Positions 13,344 to 25,535 of a stretch of 64,000 nt of DNA are shown here, in pieces. Both the position numbers and the translations under genes were made by a program. Under the pieces are notes generated by a model. That model did no database searches, was not told the origin of the DNA, and worked only from the letters and a program-made list of their open reading frames with translations. How positions within the stretch are numbered: position 1 is the stretch's first letter; each line of letters opens with the position of its first letter. Origin of the DNA: Dicaeum eximium (Eukaryota; Chordata; Aves; Passeriformes; Dicaeidae); the NCBI GenBank assembly GCA_013396995.1, contig VWZP01004535.1, forward strand, positions 1,613,465 to 1,677,464, in the 5' to 3' direction.

Positions 13344-16300
13344 GAAATCACCACGATGGCTGAAGCTCAGCCACCTTCTCAGGGTGGTGCTCTGGGTGAT
13401 CTCAGAGGTCCTGGCTCAGCTCCTGTTGGCTTGTGGACTTGGCTGGCTTGGGTTTATAAAGTTGAGTTGCCAGTATTGCCCATCCTCCTGAGCTGGAAGC
13501 ATTCCCTTGCCTTCTCCTGCCTGTTTGTATCTCTTTTCCTGTTCCAAACACAGGCTTTGGAGCCAGAGCTGTCATTGTGAAAAGCACGGTTTCAGTGCCT
13601 GGTTTATGACCAGCAGTGCTGTGCATCATCAAGATGAGTCCCAAGCCTCCCAGGTTTGAGTATGTTGGAGCATCTGGGTCTGGGAGAACCCACAGTGAGA
13701 CATTACAGAGTCAGTAACATAAAAGTACAAACAGCTCTTGGGTTTCCACACGTTCTTTGCACACCCAGCTGGGGTTGTCCACTCCTCAGGCCATGGATCT
13801 GCACACTTTGCTGGATATTTGCACTCTCTGCATGTTAAAACTCTGGCTTTTTCCTTGAATTCTTCCATTAGCAAAGCATTTTACATTCCTCTGCCATCTG
13901 CAGTTTAATATATATTATATATAAATCTGGATTTATGGGAAATGTCTTTACTTATTTTTCAGCTTCTTTTGGGATATTTATTGGAGAAGATGCATTTGGC
14001 CTGGGAGGCAAGGCTGGGATGCAGGACAACTGGGGTTTGCTTTCAGGAGAGGAGATCTCCCTAGAGAAGCAGGATTGTCTCCACTGAAGATTTACTGTCT
14101 GGCACAGCCCAGGACAAGCCTCCAAACCCTCCAAAATGAGCCATGGCAAAACTCTAAGACACAAGGCCACAATTTTCTCCCTTTCTGGGAGAATTTTTAA
14201 TCTGAGCCAGCACTTCATTTTGGGGTTTGGCTCAGCAGTGGAAGTGGAGCTGCTCTCTAATTTCTGGATGTTAGATGGTGACCTGGTTATTGAATGTTTG
14301 CTGTGTGGACATGTTGCTGTAGTTTAATAGGAGGCTGCCAGGGAAAACAAGCAGCAAGGAGACAAAGTCTCTGGGTGAGCCACCCAAATTCCTGGTGCTC
14401 TTTGGGACAATGGCAGGACTGGTGGCTTGGAGGAGTCTGGCTCAGCCTCAGACTGTATTTGCAGAGCTGCTGTGGGTGAGCTGGAATTCAAAGAACAACG
14501 CAAGTCTGGCCAGATTATAAGGGAGTCACTTTCTCCAGAAATTTGGCACTGTGTGAGAGCCAGGTTAACACAGGTGTCACTTTGAATGTTTTGGAAAAAC
14601 CAATACTGCTGGAACTCCTTAACCTGTTTCAGAGAATGCAAGGTAAAAGCAATTATTTATTGGCTGTGGAATGCTGCTGGATTTGGGGGTTTTCAAGTTA
14701 ATCCTAGTTCCAAACTGCCTGCAGGACCGAGACACTTTATATTAGCTGATGTGAGAGAGGAATCACCTTGTCCATGTCCAGCCCACCTCCAGGTATCATT
14801 TTCCCTCACAGGACACCACCATCTAAAGTGCGAGTTAAAAATAGGTGCTGCAGAGCTTGTTCCAGCCAAGGAACCTTCTGGGAGCACAGAGGATCTGAGT
14901 GCCATGGGAATGGCAAAGACTTTGATGTGTGCTTTTCCTAAACGCTGCCCAATCGAGCCGAAGGCTTGGTCCAGTGCCCTTTGGCAGCTGCTGAGGTGGG
15001 AGCATGATTTACCCCCTTGCAGTGATACTAAAGCTGTAACCTATATCTACAAATTAAAGTCAAGGATTTATGAACCTTGGAATATTTTACCCAAGCCTCT
15101 GAACTGCCAAGTGGAACTATTCTGGGCTCTAACCCAAAACATAGTTTACTGAAATTCCACTGCTTTCGTGATGACTTTTTTTTTTTCCTATAGAAAACAA
15201 TATGAAACATTCTGCCATCCAAACATAATTACATTCTGCATCTGGAATTTGTTGATGTTTCCTTTTGCTGCTCATACACATTCAATTCAATGAAATGGTT
15301 GGTGAATGCTGTCGTATCCTAAATCGTGGTTGCTGTGGTGGTTACAGCTCCTGCATTACAAAAGAGAATTGTTAGATGGTGAATTCCGGTGGCTACTGTG
15401 TGGAAGGAGCCCTGTTCTGTCCTTTTTCTCAGAGGATTTGAAGAACTAGGTCAGTCAGGCTGAAACATGTCTTGAGAATGAAGGCGAGACCAGTTGGGTG
15501 CACAGCACCCAGTGTGTGCCCTGTGTGCACAGCTCAGGCTCCTGCAGCTCTCACTCAGCAGGGATGCTGGAATCAGAGTGGAAAAGGCACCTGGATCTGC
15601 ACTTGACAGAGGCAGGACTGTGAATCTCTGACAAAATGTTTGGTGGTTGCTGTGGCTACTGGGAGAGCAGGGAAATGCCACAGCCCCCAGCTTGCCAGTG
15701 CCTTGAGCAGAACCCTGCTGCCCTTGCTGGAGCTGGAACGGGGAGAGGTGTTTTATTTGGTTTTTGTTAGCCACATCCCCAGAGCATTTCCAGGAGAAGT
15801 GTCCTGTGATGAGGATGGTATGAAGCAGGAAATGGGAGATCTTTAGACAGCCAGAGTTACAACAAGCCTGATGAGTGAATGTCTGCTCAGCAGTTGTGCT
15901 TAGACAGGAGAAAAAGTGGGAGAGCAAAAGTGATTCGATGGCATTCCAAGGATACTTCTGGCATGGATTTCAGCAAACCTAAGCTTCCTCCAGCTCTGAA
16001 GGGCTCTCCATCCCTTTAACTTCAGTGGAAGTTAGGCTGGCCTCGGGTAGGATTGTGTGTGAAAGGCATTCTCTCTGGAATGCCTTAATCCGATGTGGCC
16101 ATCAGCTGAACAGAGCAGATCCACGAGAGCCAGAAAACCCAGGCTGCTTCCTGCCTTCTGCCCGTGCACTTCAGTGGTTTCAGGGGTTTCCATGAGTGTT
16201 TGTGTCTGTCAGCATTTTACAATGAAGATCCCTTTCAACCAGGGCTTTTCTGAAGTAATTTGGCAAAGTTTAGCTCCGTGCTCCTCGGCTGCGAGCTCAG

Positions 16301-17929
16301 GTTCTGCTCAGCTCCATCTGTCAGCAGCAGCCACTTTAACCTGGGCTGAGGATCCAGGCTCTGAAATTCCCCCCGGGCTACATTTGTTAAAAGCAAGACG
16401 GTGACAGGTGAGGGAGGCACATTGCAATGCCTGGAATGAAACCCAGGGGAGTAAATGGACCTTAAACTTCCTCTGTGCTTTTATGAAACCTACAGAGTCA
16501 GCTTCGTAATTACCTGCTCAGTGTGTGCTGCCCTTCACTTCCAGGCACTCAAGTTTAATCAGAGAGGCCTGTCCAGGAAAAACCTCTTCCAGGAAGCACA
16601 GCAGGCCTCACAGAAGCAATTCCAGAACATATTTCAGTAGGGCAGTGCAGTGATGTTATCACCAGTCTGTTACTTACCCCAGCAAACTGCCCCTATTCTG
16701 GCAGCCCCTGCACTGGGTGAGGGCTTTCACCCTTCCTTCTCCCATTTGATCCACTGCTATCAATCAGGGCATCTGAAATCTTGTAAATGAGTCTGGTGAG
16801 GCTTGAGAGAAGGGCAGAGGCCTCGATGAGCAGCCTCATGGACACAGCAACCTTCTCAGCTGCACCAGCCATGTCCACAGCAAACCATCAGCCCAGTGTG
16901 AGCACATCTATCTCTGCACTTTTATCTTGATACCCTTGAAGCTCACAAGCATTAATCAAATGATAGGATGATGCCCTGGCTGGAAAGGAGGGGAATTTAG
17001 GAGAATATGAAGCACAAATCCAAGGTAAGAACTGAGAAAATCCAGTCCCTGCAGTCACAGGTCACTACAGCCTCTCATCTTCTCTGTGAATTTATAAACA
17101 ACCATTTTAAACCACAGTAACATTTTTGTGTGGTTTCTCCCATCCTGTTGGAAGGCTGTGCCAGAATCTTTCTGCACCTTTTTCTCATTTCTAGCAGAAA
17201 TTTATTAAGGGCTGGCTTGTAGCCACTGCTTGTTGTGCAAATGTTTTCCTTCAGATTGGATGAGTTCTTCCTGCTGATTGCCCTTCTGATTTATCTGCAG
17301 AGAGCCCTGGGTGCCTCCTCTCAGCCTCACTTCTGGTGCATCCTAAAGGTGCATCTTTGCAGTGCCTGAGGGAGTGGTGCAGAGAATTCCAAGCTACTGG
17401 TTCCAGGTGATGGGGAATGTGCTTTGCAGCCACGTCCAAAAATCTGTCCGTGCTTCATAGCTTGGGTTTGTGTCCAGGGGAATTCCAGGTGTGTTCCCAT
17501 TCAGCTGGGACACAGCAGCAGGAGTGAAGGGAAGATGAGAATGTTGAGGTTGTATCCCGAATGTCCTCCTGTCTCATCACCTTGGATGTGTCAGGGTGTG
17601 TGAGAGCTTTGAAGCAGATCCTCCGCAGCCCCTGCTGCCTTCCATGTGTGATCAGACAGGAGGGGCTCATTCATCCCTCAGACTCCACAAACCACCACCG
17701 CCTTGGTGGGATGCAAAACGTGGAAGTTATTAAAGTGAAATCACATCTCTTCCCATCCCCAAATTTGCTAAGCAGACGGGAAGTTTCCAGGAATAATTCC
17801 CAGCTCCGTGTGGTGCTTGCCAGGCAGACTGGCTGCTCAGAGATGTGTGGGACAGAGCTGCAGTCACCCTGCCTGTCACTGAGAGATTTCTGTGTCCTTT
17901 ACAAGCACTTGACACATTGAACGCTGTGC

Positions 17930-18140
17930 TGAGGCAACAATTGCATGGTAATGCAGGTTAATAGGAGTTCATGTGGCTGAGGCTTGAAACACTTAGCTCT
18001 CCTTTTCTGTCTGCCTGACAGCTTTATTGCTGTGAATACACCGAGGAGCCAGTTCGATAAGCTGAACACTATCAAAAGATTTTTCTTTATGGTCTTAAGA
18101 GGGCTTATCTGTAATTCCTGGCTGCACAGTCTTTGAAAAC
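17930..18140. promoter_or_regulatory. candidate conserved non-coding element
   Basis: A repeat-free block with motif-like words: 'caattgcatggtaatgcaggttaat' (17938-17962), 'gctttattgctgtgaata' (18021) and 'gggcttatctgtaatt' (GATA-type TTATCT, near 18103). It is followed immediately by a pyrimidine tract. The evidence is compositional only. Confidence 0.18.
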
Positions 18141-18160
18141 TATAATGTTACAGACAGTGA

Positions 18161-18204
18161 TTTTTTTTTTTCCTTTCTTTTCTTTCTTTTCTCTTTTTTT
18201 TTTT
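18161..18204. repeat. pyrimidine-rich simple sequence (T/C tract)
   Basis: Forty-four consecutive pyrimidines dominated by T with TTTC/CTTT units, between 'cagacagtga' and 'aacatg'. It could serve as a splice-acceptor polypyrimidine tract, but no exon follows. Confidence 0.9.
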
Positions 18205-21200
18205 AACATGTGGTTTATTTTGAAATAAAGACCTTCAGGGTCGTTGTTAACTCTTTTTCTCCCTCAGGTCTTTCAGGGAAACTGCAGATTTGACACAGTT
18301 GCTTTGTTTTATCAGTCTGTGGCAATTTCACTGAATTACTCAATTTGAAAAACCGCCTCAACAGTGCAGAGAGTTTAAATATTTCATAGTGAACTGAAGA
18401 AGTTTTGCTGTCATTCCCTCCACTGAGCACAGTCCCCACCTGGCCAGGGCTGCACTAATCTGAGATTGCTCAGTTATCTTTTATTGTCACTGCAGTGATT
18501 TGCTTATTCTAACTGAAGATTTGCAGTCACAGTTTGCATCAGGAAACTTTATTTTCATTTCTGCTCCCATCATGCTCCCCTCTGGATCTGGAAATGAGTG
18601 GCACACATGGGACAGGAGGGAGCATGCATGTCAGGGGTGGGATTCTGCCATGGAAAAAAGATCCCTGCCCAAAGGCCTTCCCTTCCCTTCATCCTCCCAC
18701 TTAGGAAAGGCACAAAGGGGCTGAACTGCTGGGACTTGAGCATATCCCACCCTTGGGACATGGGGATGTGCCCACACATTGCAGCACTCCATGGGAACAC
18801 ATCCCCAGCTGCTTTCTGAGACACTCACAGGGATGCCTGAAGCAGCAATGAGCTGCAGATGATGAGTCAGGCTCAGTGTGAGCATTAAAACACCTTCCCT
18901 GGAGCTGGCAGGAATTCCCAGTGGCACAGAGGAGCTGCAGGAAGCCTGGCACACCAGACCTGCTGCCTTTGATCCAGCAGGGGCCAGACCTGAGTGTGAT
19001 TTGTCTGACACTTCTGCCTTCATCTGCAAAGTTTGAAACCTGGTTTTGAAAATGATGCTTCATTGTATCACGGGTTCCAAAATTTCTTTGAAAGCAGTAC
19101 CATGAATGTCAACATCACTTTGTTATGGTTTTACAACTCAAATTTCATCCCTAGAAGAAGAGCAAGGATTGCATGTCACATGTAACTGCAAAAATATCTA
19201 AGTAGAATAGAAAAAAGCATTTGATGGAATGCTGACACAACTGGGATGTATGAAGTAGCTGGAAATGTATTTCTAGGTAACCAAGTTACTGCAACAGGCA
19301 CTGGAAATGTTTGATAATCAGTGGGTTCTGTGGTTCTGGGCTGTCTGAAGAAAGGTGACTTGGAAATTCTGTGTTCTCACCACCTGAAAACTTTAAAATT
19401 CTTCAAAGTATCCAAGCTGAGCACTTGGTAACTGAAACATTTGATATCAAGCAGTTTCTGTAGAAATGTAGGGTTTGGTTTTACAAAACAGCAGTGCTGA
19501 GGTCAGAGTGGCTGCTCCAAAGTGAGGCATAAGCAGGACAAAGGAAAGGTTACAAACCTGGCTGGACATTTTTCTGCTTCATCTCATTTGAAGGAGTATT
19601 TCAGATTATTGTCAATGGGGAAGATGCATTTCTGCTGCACACGAAGTCCACGTGGAGTCTGGCTCTGAGGCAGAGGAGGAGGCACTGCCTGGGCCAGGGG
19701 TTGTGGGGAAATTTGTTCTGACTTTCTGTTGACACACAATTAAACCCCTGTGAGGCAGCAGCTCCCACTGCGGGCAGCTCTCCCTCTTGAGAGGGAGATG
19801 ATGGGGAGAACAGATTGTTCTGCTCCTGCTTTGTGTCTGGACACCAGAGAAGTGCAGCTTGACCTTCGTTAGATGAAGTGGGCAGTTTGGACATCTTTTT
19901 TAAATTACAGAACTGAAACTCTCAAATCCTTGGAGTATTCATCTCATTTTAGATTTGGTGGGCTGAGGAGCTCTTCACACAGAGATGCTCCTTCCACATC
20001 TTGGGTCTGCATGGGGCTCAGCCATGTTCCAAATCCATTATAGTCTTGGAATATACTTCAAAATAACATTCTGAACTTCTTGTTTTCTTCCAAAAGCAGA
20101 GCCATCAGTGCTTACTGAGAACAGGGCTGTAGCCAAATAAATATGGTCTTTCTATACAGTGAGCAAGCCACACTTTTGGGATATGACGTTCCCAGAAATG
20201 GTAGCAGGCTTTTCAAAACTGAAAACCTCTGGACATTTTATTTATGTTCCTCTGTTAACAAATGCCTCATTTGATTGCTTTTAAATGTTGTGTTTCTGGA
20301 ATGAAAATAGAATACTGGCATTTAATTCTGTATGTGTTATTATTTCAGCTTAGGAGAAGGCTGGGAGATGTTTTTTTTAAAAGACTGGATTGTTTTAAGA
20401 TCATTGTAAAGCCAAATGTTTAAATACTGAGTGTTTTAACTTACTTCCAATACTCTGCAGTAATTGGTAGAAAGCCTGAATCTTTTTTCTGTGACTTCTT
20501 AAAAAGTTCTCAGTTGATTGTAAAGTTTTTTGTCAAAGTCTTGGCTAACATGGTATACAGGACCCTGGTGGAAATCTCTTGCAATCTGGGGTTTCTCTGA
20601 TTTGTGGTGTTGCCTTTTACTGGACAGACTTTTCTGATAGTGAAAAATAAACCTAAAGGCAATTTGCTTGCCATGAAGGCACACAGAAATAGGATTTGGG
20701 TATGTTTAGGTTTACATGTCTGATACAAAGGTTAGCAGGAAAGGGAATAGATGTCAAGCATTGGAATAGAATGCTCTGAAAAGTGCCTTAGGTTTGAATA
20801 TTTCTCTGATTTTTGGGAAAATGTAAATCTCCATCTGATGAGGAGCAGGTTGTGTCCATGCTTTGCATGTGAACAATTGTTGGTGAGCCAGAACCTTTAC
20901 CTGGCACTCAAATTTTTGCCCTTCTGCGGATCTGGACTTGTCTGAAAGGATCTTTCAGCTATCCCAAGGGCCAGGTCCAAGAGTTTTTTCAATTTACCTT
21001 TTTAAAAATGTACTGAGAAGTAAAATTATGTTCTCTATCAAGTGAAAAGTCATTATTAGTCTGTGCTAAATTCTGTTTTTGCATGTCTGCAAATACTTCT
21101 ATGGTGGAGTTTTTTCTAAGATGGGATTTGCATAGTCAGTTGTAGGAAAAACACAGGTATTTACATTCCATTCCACTTCCAGATCTTCAGCTTGTCCTAA

Positions 21201-22759
21201 AAATTAAAGGGCTGTTTTGGTTTGGCTTTTAACAAGTAATTTTATAGTTGTCTAAAATGAGGAATGAGTTACAAACATCCGTCCAATTTTTTCTGGGTGC
21301 TGAAAAGACTTAGAAACCTTTGAAAAAACTTCGTGCAAAGTTTTTAATTGGCATTTAAAATGTTTATCACTACTTAACTCATAATTAGTGTCTAAATTTG
21401 TCAGTTTATACGGCATAGCTGTAGCTTCTTAGATCAGAAATACTTTCTCTTTTTTATCCAGCTGGTTTCCTGTAAAGGGCTGAATTATTCTAGCTTTTAT
21501 GGGTCATTGTTAAACATGGCAGGAAGGGTCATTGTTAAAAATGTTTTCAGAACTTTGATAACCAGTTTATCAACTGATTCACATGTTTAATCAGTTAATA
21601 GGTTTTCCTTTTCAGTGCATGGGAATTTCTTTGTTTATCTTAACTGAGTAACTGTTTCTACAGTGGAAAGAACTGTAGCTGACTGATAATCTTTTCAAAG
21701 ATGTGGAGTTTGTTCTTGTGGCACAACTTGCACGGACAGATCCTGCACTGCTACTCCCTAGTCTGTATTTATAGGGAATATTCCATCAGAACAAGGGCTG
21801 GCATGTGCATGGAAGCCCCAGATGGTCTGGTGTTCTGGGGATACAGGGCATGGAGCAAAAGTCATCAGGCATTTTATGAGAAGGCTTTTGAAGGTGTTTG
21901 TTTATGAAAAAAAGAGGGACAGGTGCTTTTGAGAAAGGCCAAACATCTGTGGTGCCTCCAATACTTGTCAAGAAGTTTTTTTGCAACATAATTTATCAAA
22001 AGTGTCAAAAGGCATGTGTTTAGCATGAAATATCTCCAAGAATCATCATCCTGTGGCTCTCTGGGCACCTGTCTGGGGGCTGCACCACCTTTCTGCTGAA
22101 AAGCCTTTTTGCTAATCTCCGATCTGAGCCTGCCAAGGCGCAGCTTTTGATGTTGCCCCTTGTTCCAGCATCTGTCTCAAACAAGAAGTTTGGCTCTGTC
22201 ATCACTATAATTTCTCTCCAAGTGAGGGAGTTGTATCTATCTCCTCTTAGATAACCTGTTATTAAATCACCATCTCTTCATCAGGCCCAAGAGGCCAAGG
22301 CCACACTCAGATGAAACCCTCACTTGCTGAGAGCACTCTTGGCTCATGTTCAGCTTTTTTCTGCCATCCCCATTGTAATAAGGCCAGTTTGCTCCTGTGT
22401 TTATAAACAAACTCGAGGCCAGGCAGAACTGTAAACTTTATTTTGCTTTTTTCAGAAAATAAATTCAATTATGTTTGCTTTCTATGTAAAGCGTGACTTG
22501 GCATGGAATAATACACAGCAATAACGTTGCAAAATTTGAGTTTACATAACATTTATCTGTCTTGAAATGGCAGATATTTGGAGAGCCCTGCAACCCTCAA
22601 TTGGGTTAACAGGAGAATAGTGTTCATGGAGTCACAGCAGCACCTGGGAATTGGCATTTGTGAGAAAGAGTCAGCAGCTTGTTCTGTGTATCTGGGATTT
22701 TTAGATATATAAATTCCTGTTGCTATATTCAACATATATTCCTATATTCCTCCCAAGTA

Positions 22760-22832
22760 AATATAATATATATTATATTATATATAATATAATATATTAA
22801 TGTTATATAATATAGTAATAATATAATATATT
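22760..22832. repeat. AT-rich microsatellite (ATA/TATA), copy 1
   Basis: A run of ataatata/tattatat words. An identical tract is present at 23820-23892 in the second copy. Such tracts mutate quickly, so exact identity argues that the two copies are the same locus. Confidence 0.9.
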
Positions 22833-22979
22833 CCTGTATTCACTGCAAGTAAAACCCAAATTACACTGGAAACCCAGACATGGGGGTTTTATTGCCCCAG
22901 GCTGAGGATGGCATTGTGACTCACATCTCAGCTATAAATCCCTCCTATGGACAGAATCTAAATTCTTAGATTACACATA

Positions 22980-23141
22980 GGAAAGGAGTTTTTACACTGG
23001 CACAGGTTGACCAGAGGGGTGGTGGATGCCCCCTCCCTGGAAGTGTCCAAGACTTTGTTGGATGGGAATTAGTACAAGGTGCCGCTACTCATGGCCTTTA
23101 GAAGGTGCCTTCCAACTCAAACTGTTCCATGATTCTATGAA
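22980..23141 (+). mobile_element. CR1 LINE 3'-end fragment (copy 1)
   Basis: A plus-strand CR1 tail: 'tttttacactggcacaggtt' near 22990, 'ggtggtggatgccccctcc' near 23019, 'ggaagtgtccaagactttg' near 23039, and a terminus 'aaggtgccttccaactcaaactgttccatgattctatga'-like (23101-23140). It is 5'-truncated and non-coding. The same element appears at 24040-24201 within the duplicated segment. Confidence 0.9.
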
Positions 23142-23394
23142 ATGAAGACTATCCTGTCCTGTTGAGAGAGTGCTGGGAATTCTGATGGAGAGCCTTGGTT
23201 GAGAAACACAGCTGGACCTGGATGTGTCCCAGGAAAAAGGTCTCTCCTGGAGCCTGCCAGTCCTGGGCTGTGTTAAACCAGGGCAGGACTGTGCTGCCAT
23301 CCAAAGTGACTGCTCTGTCACTGATGTGAGAGAGAGCGAGCAGCGAGGAGGCTGCGGGGATTTGTTCTTTCCTGTGGCCACCAAAAAGCAGGCG

Positions 23395-23395
23395 N
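23395..23395. other. single ambiguous base: contig junction
   Basis: The only 'n' in the window. It lies exactly between the two copies of the 1059-bp segment, so it marks a gap of nominal length 1 between overlapping contigs and not a true unknown nucleotide. Confidence 0.9.
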
Positions 23396-23819
23396 CTCTT
23401 GGCTCATGTTCAGCTTTTTTCTGCCATCCCCATTGTAATAAGGCCAGTTTGCTCCTGTGTTTATAAACAAACTCGAGGCCAGGCAGAACTGTAAACTTTA
23501 TTTTGCTTTTTTCAGAAAATAAATTCAATTATGTTTGCTTTCTATGTAAAGCGTGACTTGGCATGGAATAATACACAGCAATAACGTTGCAAAATTTGAG
23601 TTTACATAACATTTATCTGTCTTGAAATGGCAGATATTTGGAGAGCCCTGCAACCCTCAATTGGGTTAACAGGAGAATAGTGTTCATGGAGTCACAGCAG
23701 CACCTGGGAATTGGCATTTGTGAGAAAGAGTCAGCAGCTTGTTCTGTGTATCTGGGATTTTTAGATATATAAATTCCTGTTGCTATATTCAACATATATT
23801 CCTATATTCCTCCCAAGTA

Positions 23820-23892
23820 AATATAATATATATTATATTATATATAATATAATATATTAATGTTATATAATATAGTAATAATATAATATATT
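23820..23892. repeat. AT-rich microsatellite, copy 2
   Basis: Identical to 22760-22832, within the second duplicate. Confidence 0.9.
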
Positions 23893-24039
23893 CCTGTATT
23901 CACTGCAAGTAAAACCCAAATTACACTGGAAACCCAGACATGGGGGTTTTATTGCCCCAGGCTGAGGATGGCATTGTGACTCACATCTCAGCTATAAATC
24001 CCTCCTATGGACAGAATCTAAATTCTTAGATTACACATA

Positions 24040-24201
24040 GGAAAGGAGTTTTTACACTGGCACAGGTTGACGAGAGGGGTGGTGGATGCCCCCTCCCTGG
24101 AAGTGTCCAAGACTTTGTTGGATGGGAATTAGTACAAGGTGCCGCTACTCATGGCCTTTAGAAGGTGCCTTCCAACTCAAACTGTTCCATGATTCTATGA
24201 A
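24040..24201 (+). mobile_element. CR1 LINE 3'-end fragment (copy 2)
   Basis: Same CR1 tail as 22980-23141. It carries the only mismatch between duplicates (G at 24072 where copy 1 has C). Confidence 0.9.
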
Positions 24202-24454
24202 ATGAAGACTATCCTGTCCTGTTGAGAGAGTGCTGGGAATTCTGATGGAGAGCCTTGGTTGAGAAACACAGCTGGACCTGGATGTGTCCCAGGAAAAAGG
24301 TCTCTCCTGGAGCCTGCCAGTCCTGGGCTGTGTTAAACCAGGGCAGGACTGTGCTGCCATCCAAAGTGACTGCTCTGTCACTGATGTGAGAGAGAGCGAG
24401 CAGCGAGGAGGCTGCGGGGATTTGTTCTTTCCTGTGGCCACCAAAAAGCAGGCG

Positions 24455-25194
24455 GTGATGGGGGGGAAACAATGGAATCTTGTGGATGTGGGTGAGAAGA
24501 AAGCAGGAGGTTGGCTAAGGCAGTTGTAAAACTTTTGTTGATTCAGCCACTGTTTCATATGGAGCATTAATTCAGTGTTTTATTTGATAAGGAAAAGCTT
24601 GAGCCTTGAGCAGGATATTTAACTGTGGATATTGAAAACCAGGGATACTAATCCTGCTTACGCTGTTTGAGTAGTTACCTGTTAGAAAAAATATTTTATC
24701 AAAAAGGATGCTTATTTTAAAAATACTGCTGTGAAATGTGGGGAAGAGAAATGAAGTGTTACATTTGAAACCTTTTTTTTAAAATTTATTGTCATTTTTC
24801 TGTTCTCTTCTACTAAAAGCTCCTCTGTGGTGGAGAGCCAGAAGCAAATATGATCGTCCAATTTGTTGCTGGAACTTTCTGAAATTTAAACCAAATTCAT
24901 TAGGTACAAGGTAGGTGTAGAGCGTGGGCAGTCATTAGGATTTCAACAGCAAATAATGCAGCCCATGAAACATCAGACTTATTTCCTTCTCATGTAGAAC
25001 ACAGTAATGCGTTTCACCCTGGCTAAATGTGCTCTTGAGCTTTTATGTCAGAGTGAATCATGATCTAACGCTCACCAGATTAAATCTAAACGTTGCAGTA
25101 TTTCCTTTCTAATTCTGGCTCTTCCCACTAGGATAATATTATTTGTCTCGTCAGTTATGTGCAAGTGTGAATGAGGAGATGGAGTTTTTACATG
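24455..25194. other. unique non-coding DNA flanking the CpG island
   Basis: AT-rich, repeat-free sequence with no frame of interest. 24830-25170 contains words such as 'gtccaatttgttgc', 'tcattaggatttcaacag', 'ctaacgctcaccagattaaatc' and 'ggataatattatttg' that look motif-rich. The presumed regulatory block to the right may extend into this stretch. Confidence 0.5.
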
Positions 25195-25535
25195 TGTGCA
25201 AACACCCATGGAAGCGCGGCCTGCGGGGCCGGCCCTCCACGCGGAGAAAAGCCCGCCGGATAATTAGCGAAAACGCATAATAAGATCCATGTCCGTGGGG
25301 CCAGCGTAGCCCAGAAGACTTTTATTTGTGTGAATTCCTGGTACAAACGAGAAGGATCTCGCTGCCTCTCCGGGGAGGACCTTTGGGCCCGTGCCCGGCG
25401 GGCCCCGAGCCGCCGGCGCAGCCGAGCGGGCCCTGAGCGGCTGCGACAGCGCGGCCACCGCGGCCACCTGCTCCCAGGCCTCGTTAGGGCCCGCAGCCAA
25501 AGCCCTCGTGGCGTCCCGGCAAACGGGCCCAATTA
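25195..25535. promoter_or_regulatory. CpG island, candidate promoter or enhancer core
   Basis: CpG density jumps here. I count roughly 35 CpG dinucleotides by hand between about 25210 and 25530, while most of the window has almost none. The island includes cgcggcc, ccgccgg, gagccgccggcgcagcc and ccaccgcggcc words, interrupted by AT-rich homeodomain-like sites (cggataattagcg at 25257, cccaattagcag at 25528). Open frames across it (for example 25188-25532 minus) are what any GC-rich island produces. It is unmethylated-promoter-like in composition. With no recognised gene beside it, it could be a transcription start of an unannotated RNA or an orphan island at a developmental enhancer. Confidence 0.6.

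Larger units (their letters stand above)
13344..22335. other. 9 kb of unique non-coding DNA
   Basis: The largest frame is 14586-15152 plus (188 codons), which lacks any motif I recognise and looks like a chance opening. Pyrimidine-rich acceptor-like sites occur at 13553, 15192, 15431, 16174, 20090, 20356 and 21463, without consistently paired donors and open frames. A pyrimidine tract lies at 18161-18204. A 14-bp direct repeat (gggtcattgttaaa) occurs at 21501 and 21526. No transposon tail was recognised. Confidence 0.5.
22336..23394 (+). repeat. direct duplication, copy 1 (likely assembly artefact)
   Basis: This 1059-bp block is repeated base for base at 23396-24454 with a constant offset of 1060. 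By eye I find a single difference: C at 23012 versus G at 24072. It includes an AT microsatellite (about 22760-22832) and a CR1 tail (22980-23141). Copy 1 ends exactly at the single 'n', and copy 2 begins exactly after it, as expected for two contig ends that overlap but were not merged. Confidence 0.97.
23396..24454 (+). repeat. direct duplication, copy 2 (likely assembly artefact)
   Basis: Second copy of 22336-23394. It continues without interruption into unique sequence (gtgatggggggg) after 24454. Copy 1's left flank is likewise unique, so collapsing the two copies would restore a continuous locus about 1.06 kb shorter. Confidence 0.97.

Noticed and set aside
13554..13653. 100-bp open segment after a good acceptor, in phase with 26601
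   Set aside because: The donor (CCCAG|gtttga) is poor and it lies upstream of the CpG island and the N junction, so it was not added to the chain.
14586..15152. 188-codon plus-strand open frame
   Set aside because: No domain, signal or repeat pattern is recognisable, and the Trp- and Cys-rich composition is like random translation. No splice sites bound it.
16175..16407. Segment with strong acceptor and GACAG|gtgagg donor
   Set aside because: All three frames contain stops; at most a non-coding RNA exon, and no partner is evident.
16693..16878. Minus frame starting MDMAGAAEKVAVSMRL with a nearby gtaagt donor
   Set aside because: The peptide looks helix-like, but the frame stops before the donor at about 16677, and the segment between the best acceptor and the donor is closed in all frames.
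22336..24454. Genuine recent tandem segmental duplication
   Set aside because: The breakpoint coincides exactly with the single N and the microsatellites are identical, so an unmerged contig overlap is the simpler explanation.
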